Assembly (NCBI RefSeq): GCF_003584565.2
Contig: NZ_CP031010.1
Coordinates: 3,658,001 to 3,722,000, forward strand
Length of the DNA: 64,000 nucleotides
Direction of reading: 5' to 3'
Source of the DNA: Alteromonas sp. RKMC-009
GTDB taxonomy: Bacteria; Pseudomonadota; Gammaproteobacteria; Enterobacterales; Alteromonadaceae
Shown: positions 47,928 through 57,759 of the stretch, in pieces
Numbering within the stretch: position 1 is the first letter of the stretch
Layout: every line of letters starts with the position of its first letter
The notes under the pieces: generated by a model
What the model saw: only the letters and a program-made list of their open reading frames with translations
What the model was told of the DNA's origin: nothing
Database searches by the model: none
Made by a program: the position numbers and the translations under genes

Positions 47928-50645
47928 ATGTTATCGCCTAAGTATTTGAAGTGCCTGGCGTTGTTGACAACAATGTTGTTGGCTTCTGCCACATCAGCTA
48001 ATCAGCGCGAGAGAATAGACCTTACCAGCGACTGGCGCTTTTATCGCTATGCTGACAGTGAGATTCCTGATTCTCTAATATATGATAATCGTCCATCCAC
48101 AGGGCAGTACAATGACAGTCAGGCCGCGGACACCAAACCTACTGATGCCGTAGTTACTGAAAGTGGCAACAATGTATTGAAGCCCTGGATTCTTCCTTCT
48201 GGAAACAACTTTTTGGGGGCTTCTGAAAAGCGTTATGAAAGGCCAGAGGGAAAACCGGGGAGTGATTTTCCGTTCGTTCAGAAAGGCTTTGACGACAGTA
48301 GCTGGCAAAAAGTTGATTTACCTCATGACTGGGCGATCGCTGGTCCGTTTTATAGCGGCGAGAATCCCAAGGTCGGGGGAGGCATGGGCCGCCTCCCTTC
48401 TCACGGCGTAGCATGGTACAGAAAGCAATTTTCTACCGGTGCAAATGACGCAGACAATAGAATTTACCTTCACATCGACGGTGCCATGTCTTATTCGATG
48501 GTATGGCTAAATGGTAATCTTGTGGGAGGCTGGCCGTATGGCTACAGTTCTTACCGTCTTGACCTGACACCTTACCTTGCGAAAAATGGCAAGAATCAAT
48601 TAGCTATCAGAGTCGATAACCCACCTAAATCTTCCCGCTGGTATCCGGGTGGAGGAATTTATCGCAATGTCTGGTTAGAAAAAACTGCGCAAATACATGT
48701 CAGTCACTGGGGCACACAAATCATTACCCCGTCAGTTTCCGCAGATAGAGCCACCATATCCATTGCAACCACGCTGGTGAATCACTTCTCCGAAAGCAGT
48801 GAAGTCACGCTGAAACAAAGTATTCACGAACTTACCGGGCAAGATCTTCCGGGTGACAGCCCGGTAAAGGAGCTTCCTGAACAGAAAGTTAAACTATCTG
48901 CAGGACAACAGCATAAAACAACAGCTTCAACAATTCTTGACAAGCCAAAGCTCTGGGGCCCGGCTCCTCAGCAGACACCGAACCGGTACGCACTTGTCAC
49001 ATCCGTGATATACAAGGGAAAAGAAATAGACCAGTACATTACTCCATTCGGGATAAGAAAATTGACGTTTGATCCCGATGTCGGAGTGCTGGTAAACGAC
49101 CAGCACATACCTCTGAAAGGCGTTAATCAGCATCATGATTTAGGCGCACTGGGAGCAGCATTTAATCTTCGCGCAGCTCGCAGGCAGTTGGAATTACTTC
49201 AGGAGATGGGAGTAAATGCAATTCGCATGGCACACAACCCGCCAGCTCCGGAACTGCTTACGCTAACGGATAAAATGGGGATACTGGTATTAAATGAGTC
49301 TTTTGACAGTTGGTATAAAAAGAAGACGCCGTTAGATTTTCATCTGATTTTTGCTGACTGGCATGAACAGGATCTCAGGGCCCTTGTACGAAGAGACAAA
49401 AACCATCCATCGGTGATTATGTGGTACATAGGAAACGAGGTGGGTGAACAATACACCGGTCAATCAGGTGCCGATATTGCACTGACTCTGAAAGCTATCG
49501 TTAAAGATGAAGACCCTACCCGCCCGGTAACCTCTTCCATGAATTGGGCAAAAGCAGACTTCCCTTTCAGCGCAGCCATGGATTTGATTAGTCTGAATTA
49601 CCAGGGGGAAGGCATTCGTCAGGCAGCGGAGTTTGAAGGTACAGAACGCATTCGCACCCCGCCATCTTATCCAGCCTTTCACGAGGCTCATCCTGATAAG
49701 GTTATTTTGTCCAGTGAAACTGCTTCGGCGTTCAGTTCCAGAGGAATCTATTTCTTTCCTGTGACAAAAAAGGAAAGTGCTCCTGTTCGGGACGGTCTTG
49801 GAGGTAATTCGAAAATTCATCAGGTCAGCAGTTATGAGTTGCACGCCGTCGACTTTGGCTCATCTGCAGATAAAGTATTCAGATATATGGAGACCTATCC
49901 CTTTGTCGCCGGACAGTTTGTATGGAATGGTTTTGATTATCTCGGTGAGCCAACACCGTATTACGCTGCCCGCAGTTCTTATTCGGGCATGATAGACCTG
50001 GCAGGATTTAAAAAAGATCGTTTCTATCTTTATCAAAGCGAGTGGAGACCGGATTATCCGATGGCTCATATTCTGCCTCACTGGAATTGGCCGGGACGTG
50101 AAGGGGAAATAACACCGGTACATATTTTCACTTCCGGTGATGAAGCTGAACTTTTTATAAATGGAAAATCACAGGGAAGAAAAATGAAAGGCGAACTTGA
50201 ATACCGCCTGCGTTTTGATGACGTCCGCTATACACCCGGCACGGTAGAGGTCATTGCCTACAAGGATGGAAAACCCTGGGCAACAGACAAGGTAACCACT
50301 TCAGGTGCTCCTCATGGAATGAAGTTGCAAGCAGACAGGAAAACAATTGATGCAGATGGCAAAGATCTCTCTTTTATCACCGTCGATATTGTGGATGAAA
50401 ATGGCGTATTCGTACCAGATGCTGTGAACGAAATATCTTTTACCTTAGACGGACCGGGCCGCATCATCGCCACGGATAATGGAGACTCCACTGATTTTAC
50501 TTCATTCGCTTCACAAAAGAGACACGCTTTCAGCGGAAAACTACTTGTAATAGTGCAGAGTAACAGAGGTGAAGCAGGCGATATCACGCTGTCCGCAACT
50601 AGTCCGGAACTTGGCACCTCGACAATATTACTTAAGTCAATTTAA
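47928..50645 (+). CDS. GH2 family glycoside hydrolase (beta-galactosidase-like)
   Basis: 905 residues with signal peptide (LALLTTMLLASATSA). GH2 modules in order: sugar-binding jellyroll (about 95-250, WYRKQFSTG, WLNGNLVGGWPYGYSSYRLDLTPYL), immunoglobulin-like domain, and a TIM barrel with the acid/base in MWYIGNEVGEQ (Asn-Glu) and a nucleophile Glu in KVILSSETASAFSSRG. Beta-sandwich C-terminal domains follow (from about 690). Specificity (galactosidase, glucuronidase or other) cannot be fixed, but it sits in a xylan locus, where such enzymes trim side chains. Start at 47928 follows AGAGAAG; an upstream ATG gives no good signal peptide. Confidence 0.88.
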   Translation: MLSPKYLKCLALLTTMLLASATSANQRERIDLTSDWRFYRYADSEIPDSLIYDNRPSTGQYNDSQAADTKPTDAVVTESGNNVLKPWILPSGNNFLGASEKRYERPEGKPGSDFPFVQKGFDDSSWQKVDLPHDWAIAGPFYSGENPKVGGGMGRLPSHGVAWYRKQFSTGANDADNRIYLHIDGAMSYSMVWLNGNLVGGWPYGYSSYRLDLTPYLAKNGKNQLAIRVDNPPKSSRWYPGGGIYRNVWLEKTAQIHVSHWGTQIITPSVSADRATISIATTLVNHFSESSEVTLKQSIHELTGQDLPGDSPVKELPEQKVKLSAGQQHKTTASTILDKPKLWGPAPQQTPNRYALVTSVIYKGKEIDQYITPFGIRKLTFDPDVGVLVNDQHIPLKGVNQHHDLGALGAAFNLRAARRQLELLQEMGVNAIRMAHNPPAPELLTLTDKMGILVLNESFDSWYKKKTPLDFHLIFADWHEQDLRALVRRDKNHPSVIMWYIGNEVGEQYTGQSGADIALTLKAIVKDEDPTRPVTSSMNWAKADFPFSAAMDLISLNYQGEGIRQAAEFEGTERIRTPPSYPAFHEAHPDKVILSSETASAFSSRGIYFFPVTKKESAPVRDGLGGNSKIHQVSSYELHAVDFGSSADKVFRYMETYPFVAGQFVWNGFDYLGEPTPYYAARSSYSGMIDLAGFKKDRFYLYQSEWRPDYPMAHILPHWNWPGREGEITPVHIFTSGDEAELFINGKSQGRKMKGELEYRLRFDDVRYTPGTVEVIAYKDGKPWATDKVTTSGAPHGMKLQADRKTIDADGKDLSFITVDIVDENGVFVPDAVNEISFTLDGPGRIIATDNGDSTDFTSFASQKRHAFSGKLLVIVQSNRGEAGDITLSATSPELGTSTILLKSI

Positions 50646-50708
50646 TCATATGACAGATGTGCAGGCACCGGGCCTGCATGTCCGTATCGAAACATTTCAG
50701 GAGTGTTC

Positions 50709-52613
50709 ATGACCCGTTTAATTATCAGTATGTTTGTTCTTCTGTGCTGTCCGGTCCAGGCATTGACTGTGCACCGCCTTATTTCCGATAGTGCGGTACT
50801 ACAACGTAATCACACTATTCCGGTAAAGGGAACTTCAGAAAGTGAAACGGTTTCAATCTGGCTAAACGACACACTCACCGGAAAAGCCAAGGTGACCAGC
50901 GGCCAGTGGGAAATAAACTTACCAGCCAGAGAAGCCGGAGGACCTTTCACACTGAAGATTAGAGGTGACAGCGAACTGACATTCTCCGATATATATTTCG
51001 GAGATGTATTTCTGGCTTCAGGGCAATCAAACATGGAGCTTACCATGGCCAGGGTTGAAGAAGCCTACCCTGAAGATGTCAGTCAGGCTGACTTCCCTCT
51101 CATCCGTGAATTTACAGTTCCGGATAAATATCGTTTTGATGCTGAAAACAAAAATTATGAAGCTGGCAAATGGCTCACTGCTACCCCGCAAAATATCAGG
51201 CAACTTTCGGCTGTAGGTTATTACTTTGCCAACAAAATCCATAACTCTGAAAATGTGCCGGTAGGCATAATAAACGCTGCCTTAGGAGGCTCTCCCATCG
51301 AAGCCTGGATGGCCAGAGAAACGTTGGCACCTTATCCTGATGCAATAGCGGCAGGTGACTTTTTCGCAAAACAAGAAAATATTATCAGGACACAGGAACA
51401 AGAACGGGAAGCAGTTGATAACTGGTATAAGACGCTGAATGATAAAGACAAAGGCATGCAGGAAACGCCCTGGTATACACCTGAATTGGATGATAGTCAG
51501 TGGCAGTCAATTGCGATGCCGGAAGATTTAAAAGGTTATGATGAGGGATTTGCCGGGGTTTGGTGGTTAAGAAAACATGTTCATCTTGACAGCGTGCCCG
51601 ACCAATCTTTTATTCTGCGATTAGGTCGCATTGTTGATGCTGATGAAGCATGGGTAAACGGAGTAAAAGTTGGTAACACCACCTATCAGTATCCACCCCG
51701 ACGCTACACTGTACCAGCATCGGCATTAAAAAAAGGGGACAATGTGATCACCGTCAGAGTAACCTCCAATGGTGGCACAACAGGTTTTGTAACAGACAAA
51801 CCATACTTTTTAGGCGCCTCTGAAGGTAGCAGCATTCCTCTGGACGGTGACTGGAAGTATAAATTGTCATACCGCACAACTGAGACCCCGGCCACCACGT
51901 TTATTCGCTGGAAACCCATGGGTTTATTCAATGCGATGATAGCGCCGGCTGCAGGCTATCCGTTATCGGGAGTATTATGGTATCAAGGGGAGTCCAACGC
52001 TTCCCGTCCTTCCGGATACAGCGATAAATTAATAGCCATGATGGCTAACTGGCGTAGCCGCTGGGAGGCACCCGATTTGCCTTTCTTCATTATACAGTTG
52101 ACAAATTTTATGGAACGAAAACCTGAGCCGGGCGAAAGTAGCTGGGCAGAACTTCGCGGTGAACAAGCCAAAGCAGCAGCCGACCCCGCGACCGCCCTTA
52201 TTGTTACAATCGACATAGGTGAATGGAATGATATTCACCCTGTTAATAAGCATGAAGTTGGACACAGAGTGGCACTTGCCGCAGAAAACATGGTTTACCG
52301 GAAAAACGTGAACTTTAACGGACCAATAGTTAAATCAGTAAAACCTTCAGGTAAGCAAGTTGAGCTTACTTTCGACTCACCACTGGACCATGAACGTTTT
52401 AACGATACCCCGGCCAGCTTTGCCATAGCCGGCGCAGATGGTAATTACAAATGGGCAAAGTCGACCCTTCAGGGTAATAAGGTAATTCTGTCCCATCCTG
52501 CAATCAGTAAACCTGAAAAAGTGCGTTATGCATGGGCCGATAATCCTGCTGTATCTGTTTATGATCTAAGCGGTTTGCCCGCAGCGCCTTTCGAAATGAA
52601 CGTGTCACCATAA
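50709..52613 (+). CDS. SASA-type SGNH acetylesterase (sialate O-acetylesterase-like)
   Basis: 634 residues, signal peptide to about VQA|LTVH. Family of carbohydrate acetylesterases: GQSNMELT with nucleophile Ser (about residue 106), GGSPIEAWM (about 198), VLWYQGESNAS (about 430), and the Asp-His pair in DIHPVNKHEVGHRVA (about 520). A jellyroll domain (about 225-380, WWLRKHVHL, DEAWVNGVKVG) is inserted in the middle. In this setting it most likely removes O-acetyl groups from xylan. ATG at 50709 has CAGGAG 5 bp before. It follows the GH2 gene by 63 bp and is likely in one transcript with it. Confidence 0.85.
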   Translation: MTRLIISMFVLLCCPVQALTVHRLISDSAVLQRNHTIPVKGTSESETVSIWLNDTLTGKAKVTSGQWEINLPAREAGGPFTLKIRGDSELTFSDIYFGDVFLASGQSNMELTMARVEEAYPEDVSQADFPLIREFTVPDKYRFDAENKNYEAGKWLTATPQNIRQLSAVGYYFANKIHNSENVPVGIINAALGGSPIEAWMARETLAPYPDAIAAGDFFAKQENIIRTQEQEREAVDNWYKTLNDKDKGMQETPWYTPELDDSQWQSIAMPEDLKGYDEGFAGVWWLRKHVHLDSVPDQSFILRLGRIVDADEAWVNGVKVGNTTYQYPPRRYTVPASALKKGDNVITVRVTSNGGTTGFVTDKPYFLGASEGSSIPLDGDWKYKLSYRTTETPATTFIRWKPMGLFNAMIAPAAGYPLSGVLWYQGESNASRPSGYSDKLIAMMANWRSRWEAPDLPFFIIQLTNFMERKPEPGESSWAELRGEQAKAAADPATALIVTIDIGEWNDIHPVNKHEVGHRVALAAENMVYRKNVNFNGPIVKSVKPSGKQVELTFDSPLDHERFNDTPASFAIAGADGNYKWAKSTLQGNKVILSHPAISKPEKVRYAWADNPAVSVYDLSGLPAAPFEMNVSP

Positions 52614-52801
52614 TACCTCTCAGAGACATTTCTGCGCGGGTAAACCGCGCAAAAAAAACACATTGAAGTAAAAAAAAATAATACCTGTTGCATGTTGTAA
52701 AGTGAAAAGATTTACACTCCGTTAACATCGTGGTCACGTAATTGGCGCTTTTACTACAGCGTGAAATCTCTATATAAACCAGATGCTGACGGGAAAAGGT
52801 T

Positions 52802-52821
52802 GGGCTATGTATTCATAGCCC
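52802..52821 (+). other. Hairpin in the leader of TonB-dependent receptor 2
   Basis: GGGCTATG-TATT-CATAGCCC, a perfect 8-bp stem with a 4-nt loop, 26 nt before the start codon. No T run follows, so it may affect mRNA stability or ribosome access. Confidence 0.5.
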
Positions 52822-52847
52822 GGGCACATCTCAACAGGACTAATGTA

Positions 52848-55800
52848 ATGAACAAACAGCACACGTTCAGACAATCAATAGTAAATAAAGCTGTATCAGT
52901 AATACTTGGGACGGTAGTCATTTTACCGGCGACAGCACAAACGGAAGATCCGGTCGAAGTTATAGAAGTTACCGGTTTACGCTCCAGCCTGGCTGAAGCG
53001 GCTTCGATAAAAAGAAATTCTGTAGGGGTTGTAGACGCAATTTCAGCTGAAGACATCGGGAAATTTCCGGATACAAACCTTGCAGAATCCTTACAACGGA
53101 TAACCGGTGTTTCCATCAGCCGTACAAACGGCGAAGGTAACGAAATCACCGTGAGGGGCTTTGGCGGCGGCAACAACATGATTACCCTGAATGGTCGCAT
53201 GATGCCTGCAGCACAAACCTATGGCGGTGGTAGCGGAGCAGACGGTACGACCCGTGGAGGCAGTACCCGCGCTTTTGATTTTGCTAACCTGGCTTCTGAA
53301 GGCATACGGGGCGTTGAGGTATATAAAACCAGCAAAGCAAATATCGCAACTGGTGGTATTGGCGCAACTGTGAATATCAAAACGGCACGCCCTCTTGATG
53401 CCCCCGGCTTTCGCTCCACCATAGGTGCAAAAGCAGTGCATGATACCACTAACCGTGCAGGTGATGATGTTACACCAGAGCTCTCCGGTTTAATCAGCTG
53501 GACTGATGATGACGCAAAATTTGGCGTGTCTTTAACGGGAAGTGTACAGGAACGTCATTCAGGATATGTTGGCGCAACAGTTAACGACTGGAATATCGGA
53601 ACCTGGGGCGACCCTAATGATCCGGACACCCTGTTTAACAACAGCGGGGATATATATGAAAACGCACCTGAAGTGGGTCAGCTTTATGCCCGTCCCAACG
53701 ATTTGCGCTATGCATTTTCGGATACAGAAAGAACGCGTACCAACGCACAGTTAACTCTGCAATATGCTGCCTCAGATAACCTTGTTGCGACCCTGGATTA
53801 TCTTTATGCAGAGAATGATATACAGGAGCATCGTGGTGAAATAGGCAACTGGGTGCAAAACGGCTCCAACGTAACTGCTGTGGTATTTGATGACGGTCCC
53901 ATTGCAACACCTATCTACATTGCAGAGTCTTATCCCGGCACCGTGGACGAAGGTTATGAACAACAATGGCGCGAACAAACTAATACACTCAATTCTGTAG
54001 GTATTAATCTTGAATATTTCGCCTCTGACAATCTTCTGCTGTCGCTTGATGCTCATAATTCCAAAATGGAAAGTTTGCCTACTGGTCCCAGTGACAATGC
54101 TGCCTCAGGTGAGATTGCTGTTGGTATAGGTTCCCCTACTGTTACTTCCCGCGAGTGGTGGTTCGATACGGAACTGCCGACATACCGGAATGTTTACGAT
54201 GATAGTGCAAGAGGAAACGGGAACGGTGTAGTTGACGCCGGAGATGTTGGTTCATCAATTTTACGCTTCAGACACGCTTCTCAGGAAACAGAAATAAGTC
54301 AATTAAAACTTGACGGTAAATGGATGTTTGACAGCGGGGAATTTGATTTTGGTGTTGAAACCAGAGCTATGGAAATGATTGCGCGGCAGACGGCCGGCGA
54401 CAATATGACACTAGGCAACTGGGGCATAGCGAATCCGGGAGAATTTTCCGAAGGACTGCTTCAACCTCTCGATGTAGCCGGTCTGTTTGATGACTTTGAC
54501 ACCGGGCAAAGTCAGGGAATGGGTTTTGTCGCTGATCCTGTAGCCTTAGCCCGTGAGGGGTTAGAACTCTACCCTTCAGATGCTAATTATTTCGGTGTCA
54601 GCAATATTTTCTCAACCAACGATGTGGTTAAAGAAGACACTATGGCCGCATATTTTCAGGTTGCACTGAGCGGCGAACTTGGCAATATGCCAGTTAACTT
54701 TTTGGCCGGAGTCCGTTACGAAAAAACCGACGTCACTTCAACATCTCTTGTCACGCCACCCAGTTATCTGATTTGGGAAAACAACAACGACTTCAGTCTC
54801 TATACCGATCCTGATACAGATACAATTCCGCTGTCTGTGGACGCTGATTATGATCACGTGCTCCCCAGCTTTGACTTCGATGTTATGCTAACAGATGAGG
54901 TGAAAGCCAGATTCTCTTATAGCAAAACTATCGCCAGAGCAGGTTATGGTGATTTGCGGGTATCGCCCAGCGGTTTCGGTACATCAGGCTCGACACTTAA
55001 CGGCACCAGACCCACGGCCAGTTCATCTAACCCTGCACTACTCCCTCTTGAGTCAGATAACTTTGATGTTTCAGCGGAGTGGTATTTTGAGGAAAACAGT
55101 TACGCTTCAATAGGCTTCTTCGAAAAACGTGTGGCTAACTTTATCGGGACAGGCCAGGAAGATCGCACATTTTTTGATATCCTCGACCAGACTAACGGAC
55201 CGCGGGCACTGGCGGCTGCGGAAGCGCTCAGAGACCGCGGTTATGCAGTGGATGATACCTCACTTTTCGCCATGATGGTTCTGCTCGAACATCCCGAAGC
55301 ATTCCCCAACGGCGCAGATGACTACACCGGTTCATCAGAACAGTTATTACAACTGGGGGAAACACCGGGATGGGATATCGTGCCTGAAGAAGGCGATCCT
55401 GAAATGGTGTTCAGAACCAGCCTGCCTCAAAATAACCGTGAAGCCAAACTTTACGGAGCAGAACTCGCTGTTCAACACTTCTTCGGAGAGTCCGGCTTCG
55501 GTTTCCAGGCGAACTATACCCTCGTTCGGGGCGACATCGGATTTGATAACAACGGAAGCCCGGATGTGTCACAGTTTGCTCTTGCCGGCCTGAGTGACAC
55601 TGCCAACTTTGTTTTCATTTACGACAAAGACGGTCTGACAGCGCGGGTGGCTTATAACTGGCGTGATGAATATCTGAACCGCATAAACTATCGCGGCTCA
55701 AATAATCCCACTTACGTTGAAAGTTATGCGCAGATAGATGCTAACGTGAGTTACGCCATTAATGAACAACTCACAGTGTTTGTTGAAGGTATTAATATTA

Positions 55801-55901
55801 CCGGAGAGAACCGTCGCGAGCATGGGCGTACTGAAAACCAGTTGTGGTATCTGGAAGATCTGGGAGCCCGCTACCAGCTAGGCGCCCGTTATAACTTCTG
55901 A
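52848..55901 (+). CDS. TonB-dependent receptor (2), carbohydrate type
   Basis: 1017 residues. Signal peptide (KAVSVILGTVVILPATAQ), then a TonB-box-like EVIEVTGLRSSL and a plug (about 45-200: NLAESLQRITGVSISRTNGEGNEITVRGFGGGNNMITLNGRMM) of the Caulobacter/Xanthomonas carbohydrate type, and a barrel ending LGARYQLGARYNF. It probably imports xylo-oligosaccharides. First gene of a set followed by SapC, cupin and halogenase genes. Start ATG 52848 is preceded by AGGA at a 9-nt spacing. Confidence 0.9.
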   Translation: MNKQHTFRQSIVNKAVSVILGTVVILPATAQTEDPVEVIEVTGLRSSLAEAASIKRNSVGVVDAISAEDIGKFPDTNLAESLQRITGVSISRTNGEGNEITVRGFGGGNNMITLNGRMMPAAQTYGGGSGADGTTRGGSTRAFDFANLASEGIRGVEVYKTSKANIATGGIGATVNIKTARPLDAPGFRSTIGAKAVHDTTNRAGDDVTPELSGLISWTDDDAKFGVSLTGSVQERHSGYVGATVNDWNIGTWGDPNDPDTLFNNSGDIYENAPEVGQLYARPNDLRYAFSDTERTRTNAQLTLQYAASDNLVATLDYLYAENDIQEHRGEIGNWVQNGSNVTAVVFDDGPIATPIYIAESYPGTVDEGYEQQWREQTNTLNSVGINLEYFASDNLLLSLDAHNSKMESLPTGPSDNAASGEIAVGIGSPTVTSREWWFDTELPTYRNVYDDSARGNGNGVVDAGDVGSSILRFRHASQETEISQLKLDGKWMFDSGEFDFGVETRAMEMIARQTAGDNMTLGNWGIANPGEFSEGLLQPLDVAGLFDDFDTGQSQGMGFVADPVALAREGLELYPSDANYFGVSNIFSTNDVVKEDTMAAYFQVALSGELGNMPVNFLAGVRYEKTDVTSTSLVTPPSYLIWENNNDFSLYTDPDTDTIPLSVDADYDHVLPSFDFDVMLTDEVKARFSYSKTIARAGYGDLRVSPSGFGTSGSTLNGTRPTASSSNPALLPLESDNFDVSAEWYFEENSYASIGFFEKRVANFIGTGQEDRTFFDILDQTNGPRALAAAEALRDRGYAVDDTSLFAMMVLLEHPEAFPNGADDYTGSSEQLLQLGETPGWDIVPEEGDPEMVFRTSLPQNNREAKLYGAELAVQHFFGESGFGFQANYTLVRGDIGFDNNGSPDVSQFALAGLSDTANFVFIYDKDGLTARVAYNWRDEYLNRINYRGSNNPTYVESYAQIDANVSYAINEQLTVFVEGINITGENRREHGRTENQLWYLEDLGARYQLGARYNF

Positions 55902-55969
55902 CAATAATAGCTAGCCGCGGCCGGAAGAGACGCCGGTTGCGGCTGTATATCTGAATAAATGGAAGTCCT

Positions 55970-56719
55970 GTGGCAAAACTACAATTACTCAATAACCTTA
56001 GCCATAAAGATTTACGGGTTTTTACCCGTTACGGGGCGCAATATGGCGATAACGTTGGCTCCGTACTTACTTTTCCTGTCGAGTATGACGATCTGCACAA
56101 AGAATACCCTGTTTTACTGCGCAGACATCCCACACACGGTCTGCAATCAGTAGCATTACTCGGTTTTTCTGCACAGGAAAATCTTTTTCTGAATGAACTC
56201 TACCCTTCACCACCGTCAGCAGGCAGTTGGATGGCCCGCTATGTGCCGGCAATGATTGCAAAAGGCCCGTTTATGATTGGATATCAGCAACAGGATGGTC
56301 AATCTGAACCGGTTATACATGTTGATATGGACCATCCCAGAATCTCACATGATGCTGGCGAAGGCACTGCTGTATTCTTACCCAAGGGTGGCCAGAGTGG
56401 TTATTTGCAAAAAATAGCTTCAACACTTCAGCGGCTGGATACTGGTCAAAAAGAAGCGGATTTATTCTACCGGGAAATGGAACACCTGAATCTACTTGTG
56501 CCCGTTAACTTTACTCTTACATTGAATTCAGGAGAGAAAATCTCCGTTGAGGGACATGAGACTATTTGCAGTGAAACCTTCGCCTCTTTACCTTCACATA
56601 CACTGTCAGAACTGCACCGGAAAGGCTGGTTGAATTATATAATTTTTCTTCAGTCCTCGCTGGCAAATATGAATTGGCTCATTGAAATGAAAAATGCAAT
56701 GGAGATTGTCAGGACGTGA
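55970..56719 (+). CDS. SapC family protein
   Basis: 249 residues, soluble. SapC pattern: DLRVFTRYGAQYGDNVGSVLTFPVEYDDLHKEYPVLLR at the N-terminus and LSLL-like SELHRKGWLNYIIFLQSSLANMNWLIEMKN at the C-terminus. SapC-like genes accompany TonB-receptor clusters in Alteromonadales, Caulobacter and Xanthomonas; the role is unresolved (first seen in a Campylobacter surface-layer setting). GTG start at 55970 after GGAAG. Its TGA overlaps the next start by 4 bp (GTGA). Confidence 0.8.
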   Translation: MAKLQLLNNLSHKDLRVFTRYGAQYGDNVGSVLTFPVEYDDLHKEYPVLLRRHPTHGLQSVALLGFSAQENLFLNELYPSPPSAGSWMARYVPAMIAKGPFMIGYQQQDGQSEPVIHVDMDHPRISHDAGEGTAVFLPKGGQSGYLQKIASTLQRLDTGQKEADLFYREMEHLNLLVPVNFTLTLNSGEKISVEGHETICSETFASLPSHTLSELHRKGWLNYIIFLQSSLANMNWLIEMKNAMEIVRT

Positions 56720-57750
56720 ACGAGCGACAGTGGCTTCCTGTCGAGGAGACAGCGCATTTAACCCCGACGTCAATCCCATCAGACCTGATTTTAAGACATA
56801 AACCACTGGTTATGCGTGGTTTAGTTCAGTCATGGCCCGCAGTGAAGGATTCCGGCAATGTGCCCCGTCTGATAAACAGAATCAAGCAGGCATATAATGG
56901 CAGGCCGGCAATGATATACCAGGCTCCGCCCGGCGTTTCCGGCCGGTTCGCCTACGGCCCTGATTTGACGCACTTAAACTACGAAAGTGTATACGGCAGC
57001 GTATCAACTATGCTTGATGAAATTACAGAAACGTTGAACGAGGCTAATCCACCTTCCCGCTATGTTGCTTCGAACCAGCTTCAAACCCACTTTCCCGGAC
57101 TGTTATGTGAACATTCACTAAGGTTACCACCGGCAATTACCCACCCGGAAGCTGCTCCGCCCTTAGCAAGTATCTGGATGGGGAATCATTCCATCGCCTG
57201 CGCCCATTTCGACGCGCTGGAAAATATTGCCTGTTGTGTAGCCGGAGAAAGGCGCTTTAATCTTTTCCCCCCTGAGCAGATTAAGCATCTTTATCCCGGT
57301 CCGCTTCACATTACCCCCGGGGGACAGCCTGTGACGCTGGTAGATATACACAATCCCGATTTACAAAAATTTCCTGAGTTTGCCCGCGCGCGGGAACATG
57401 GCTATGAAGTTACTCTAAAGCCCGGCGATGCTATCTATATCCCGTCCATGTGGTGGCATCAGGTAGAAGGTCTGCATGCTTTCAACATCATGATCAACTA
57501 CTGGTGGAGTGTGGCACCGGACTACCTTGCTGGAGGCATGGGCGCTCTGCTGCACAGTATACTGGCCATCAGAGATAAACCGGTTCACGAAAAAAAGGCC
57601 TGGAAAGCCATATTCGATTATTACATTTTCTCTGCCAGTGAGAGTAATACGGACCATATTCCCGAAGAGGCAAAAGGTCCGCTCGCTACACTGGATGAGA
57701 ATACAGCAAGGCAACTCAGAGCCATATTAATACGACAGTTAAATCAATAG
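56716..57750 (+). CDS. Cupin-8 / JmjC-like oxygenase
   Basis: 344 residues. A cupin fold with an Fe(II) site: HxD in IACAHFDALENIACCVAGERRFNLFPPEQ (about residue 157) and the distal His in IYIPSMWWHQVEG (about 246). N-terminal segment LILRHKPLVMRGLVQSWPA is typical of cupin-8 (FIH-like) hydroxylases. Likely uses 2-oxoglutarate and oxygen; target unknown. Starts with GTG inside the SapC stop; followed 9 bp later by a halogenase. The SapC-cupin-halogenase trio recurs in related genomes. Confidence 0.8.
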   Translation: MNERQWLPVEETAHLTPTSIPSDLILRHKPLVMRGLVQSWPAVKDSGNVPRLINRIKQAYNGRPAMIYQAPPGVSGRFAYGPDLTHLNYESVYGSVSTMLDEITETLNEANPPSRYVASNQLQTHFPGLLCEHSLRLPPAITHPEAAPPLASIWMGNHSIACAHFDALENIACCVAGERRFNLFPPEQIKHLYPGPLHITPGGQPVTLVDIHNPDLQKFPEFARAREHGYEVTLKPGDAIYIPSMWWHQVEGLHAFNIMINYWWSVAPDYLAGGMGALLHSILAIRDKPVHEKKAWKAIFDYYIFSASESNTDHIPEEAKGPLATLDENTARQLRAILIRQLNQ

Positions 57751-57759
57751 GTTTCGCCA

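Noticed and set aside
52635..52660. GC-rich inverted repeat GCGCGG-GTAAA-CCGCGC as a terminator after the esterase gene
   Set aside because: It is followed by an A run, not a T run, on the coding strand, so it lacks the terminator signature in the needed direction.
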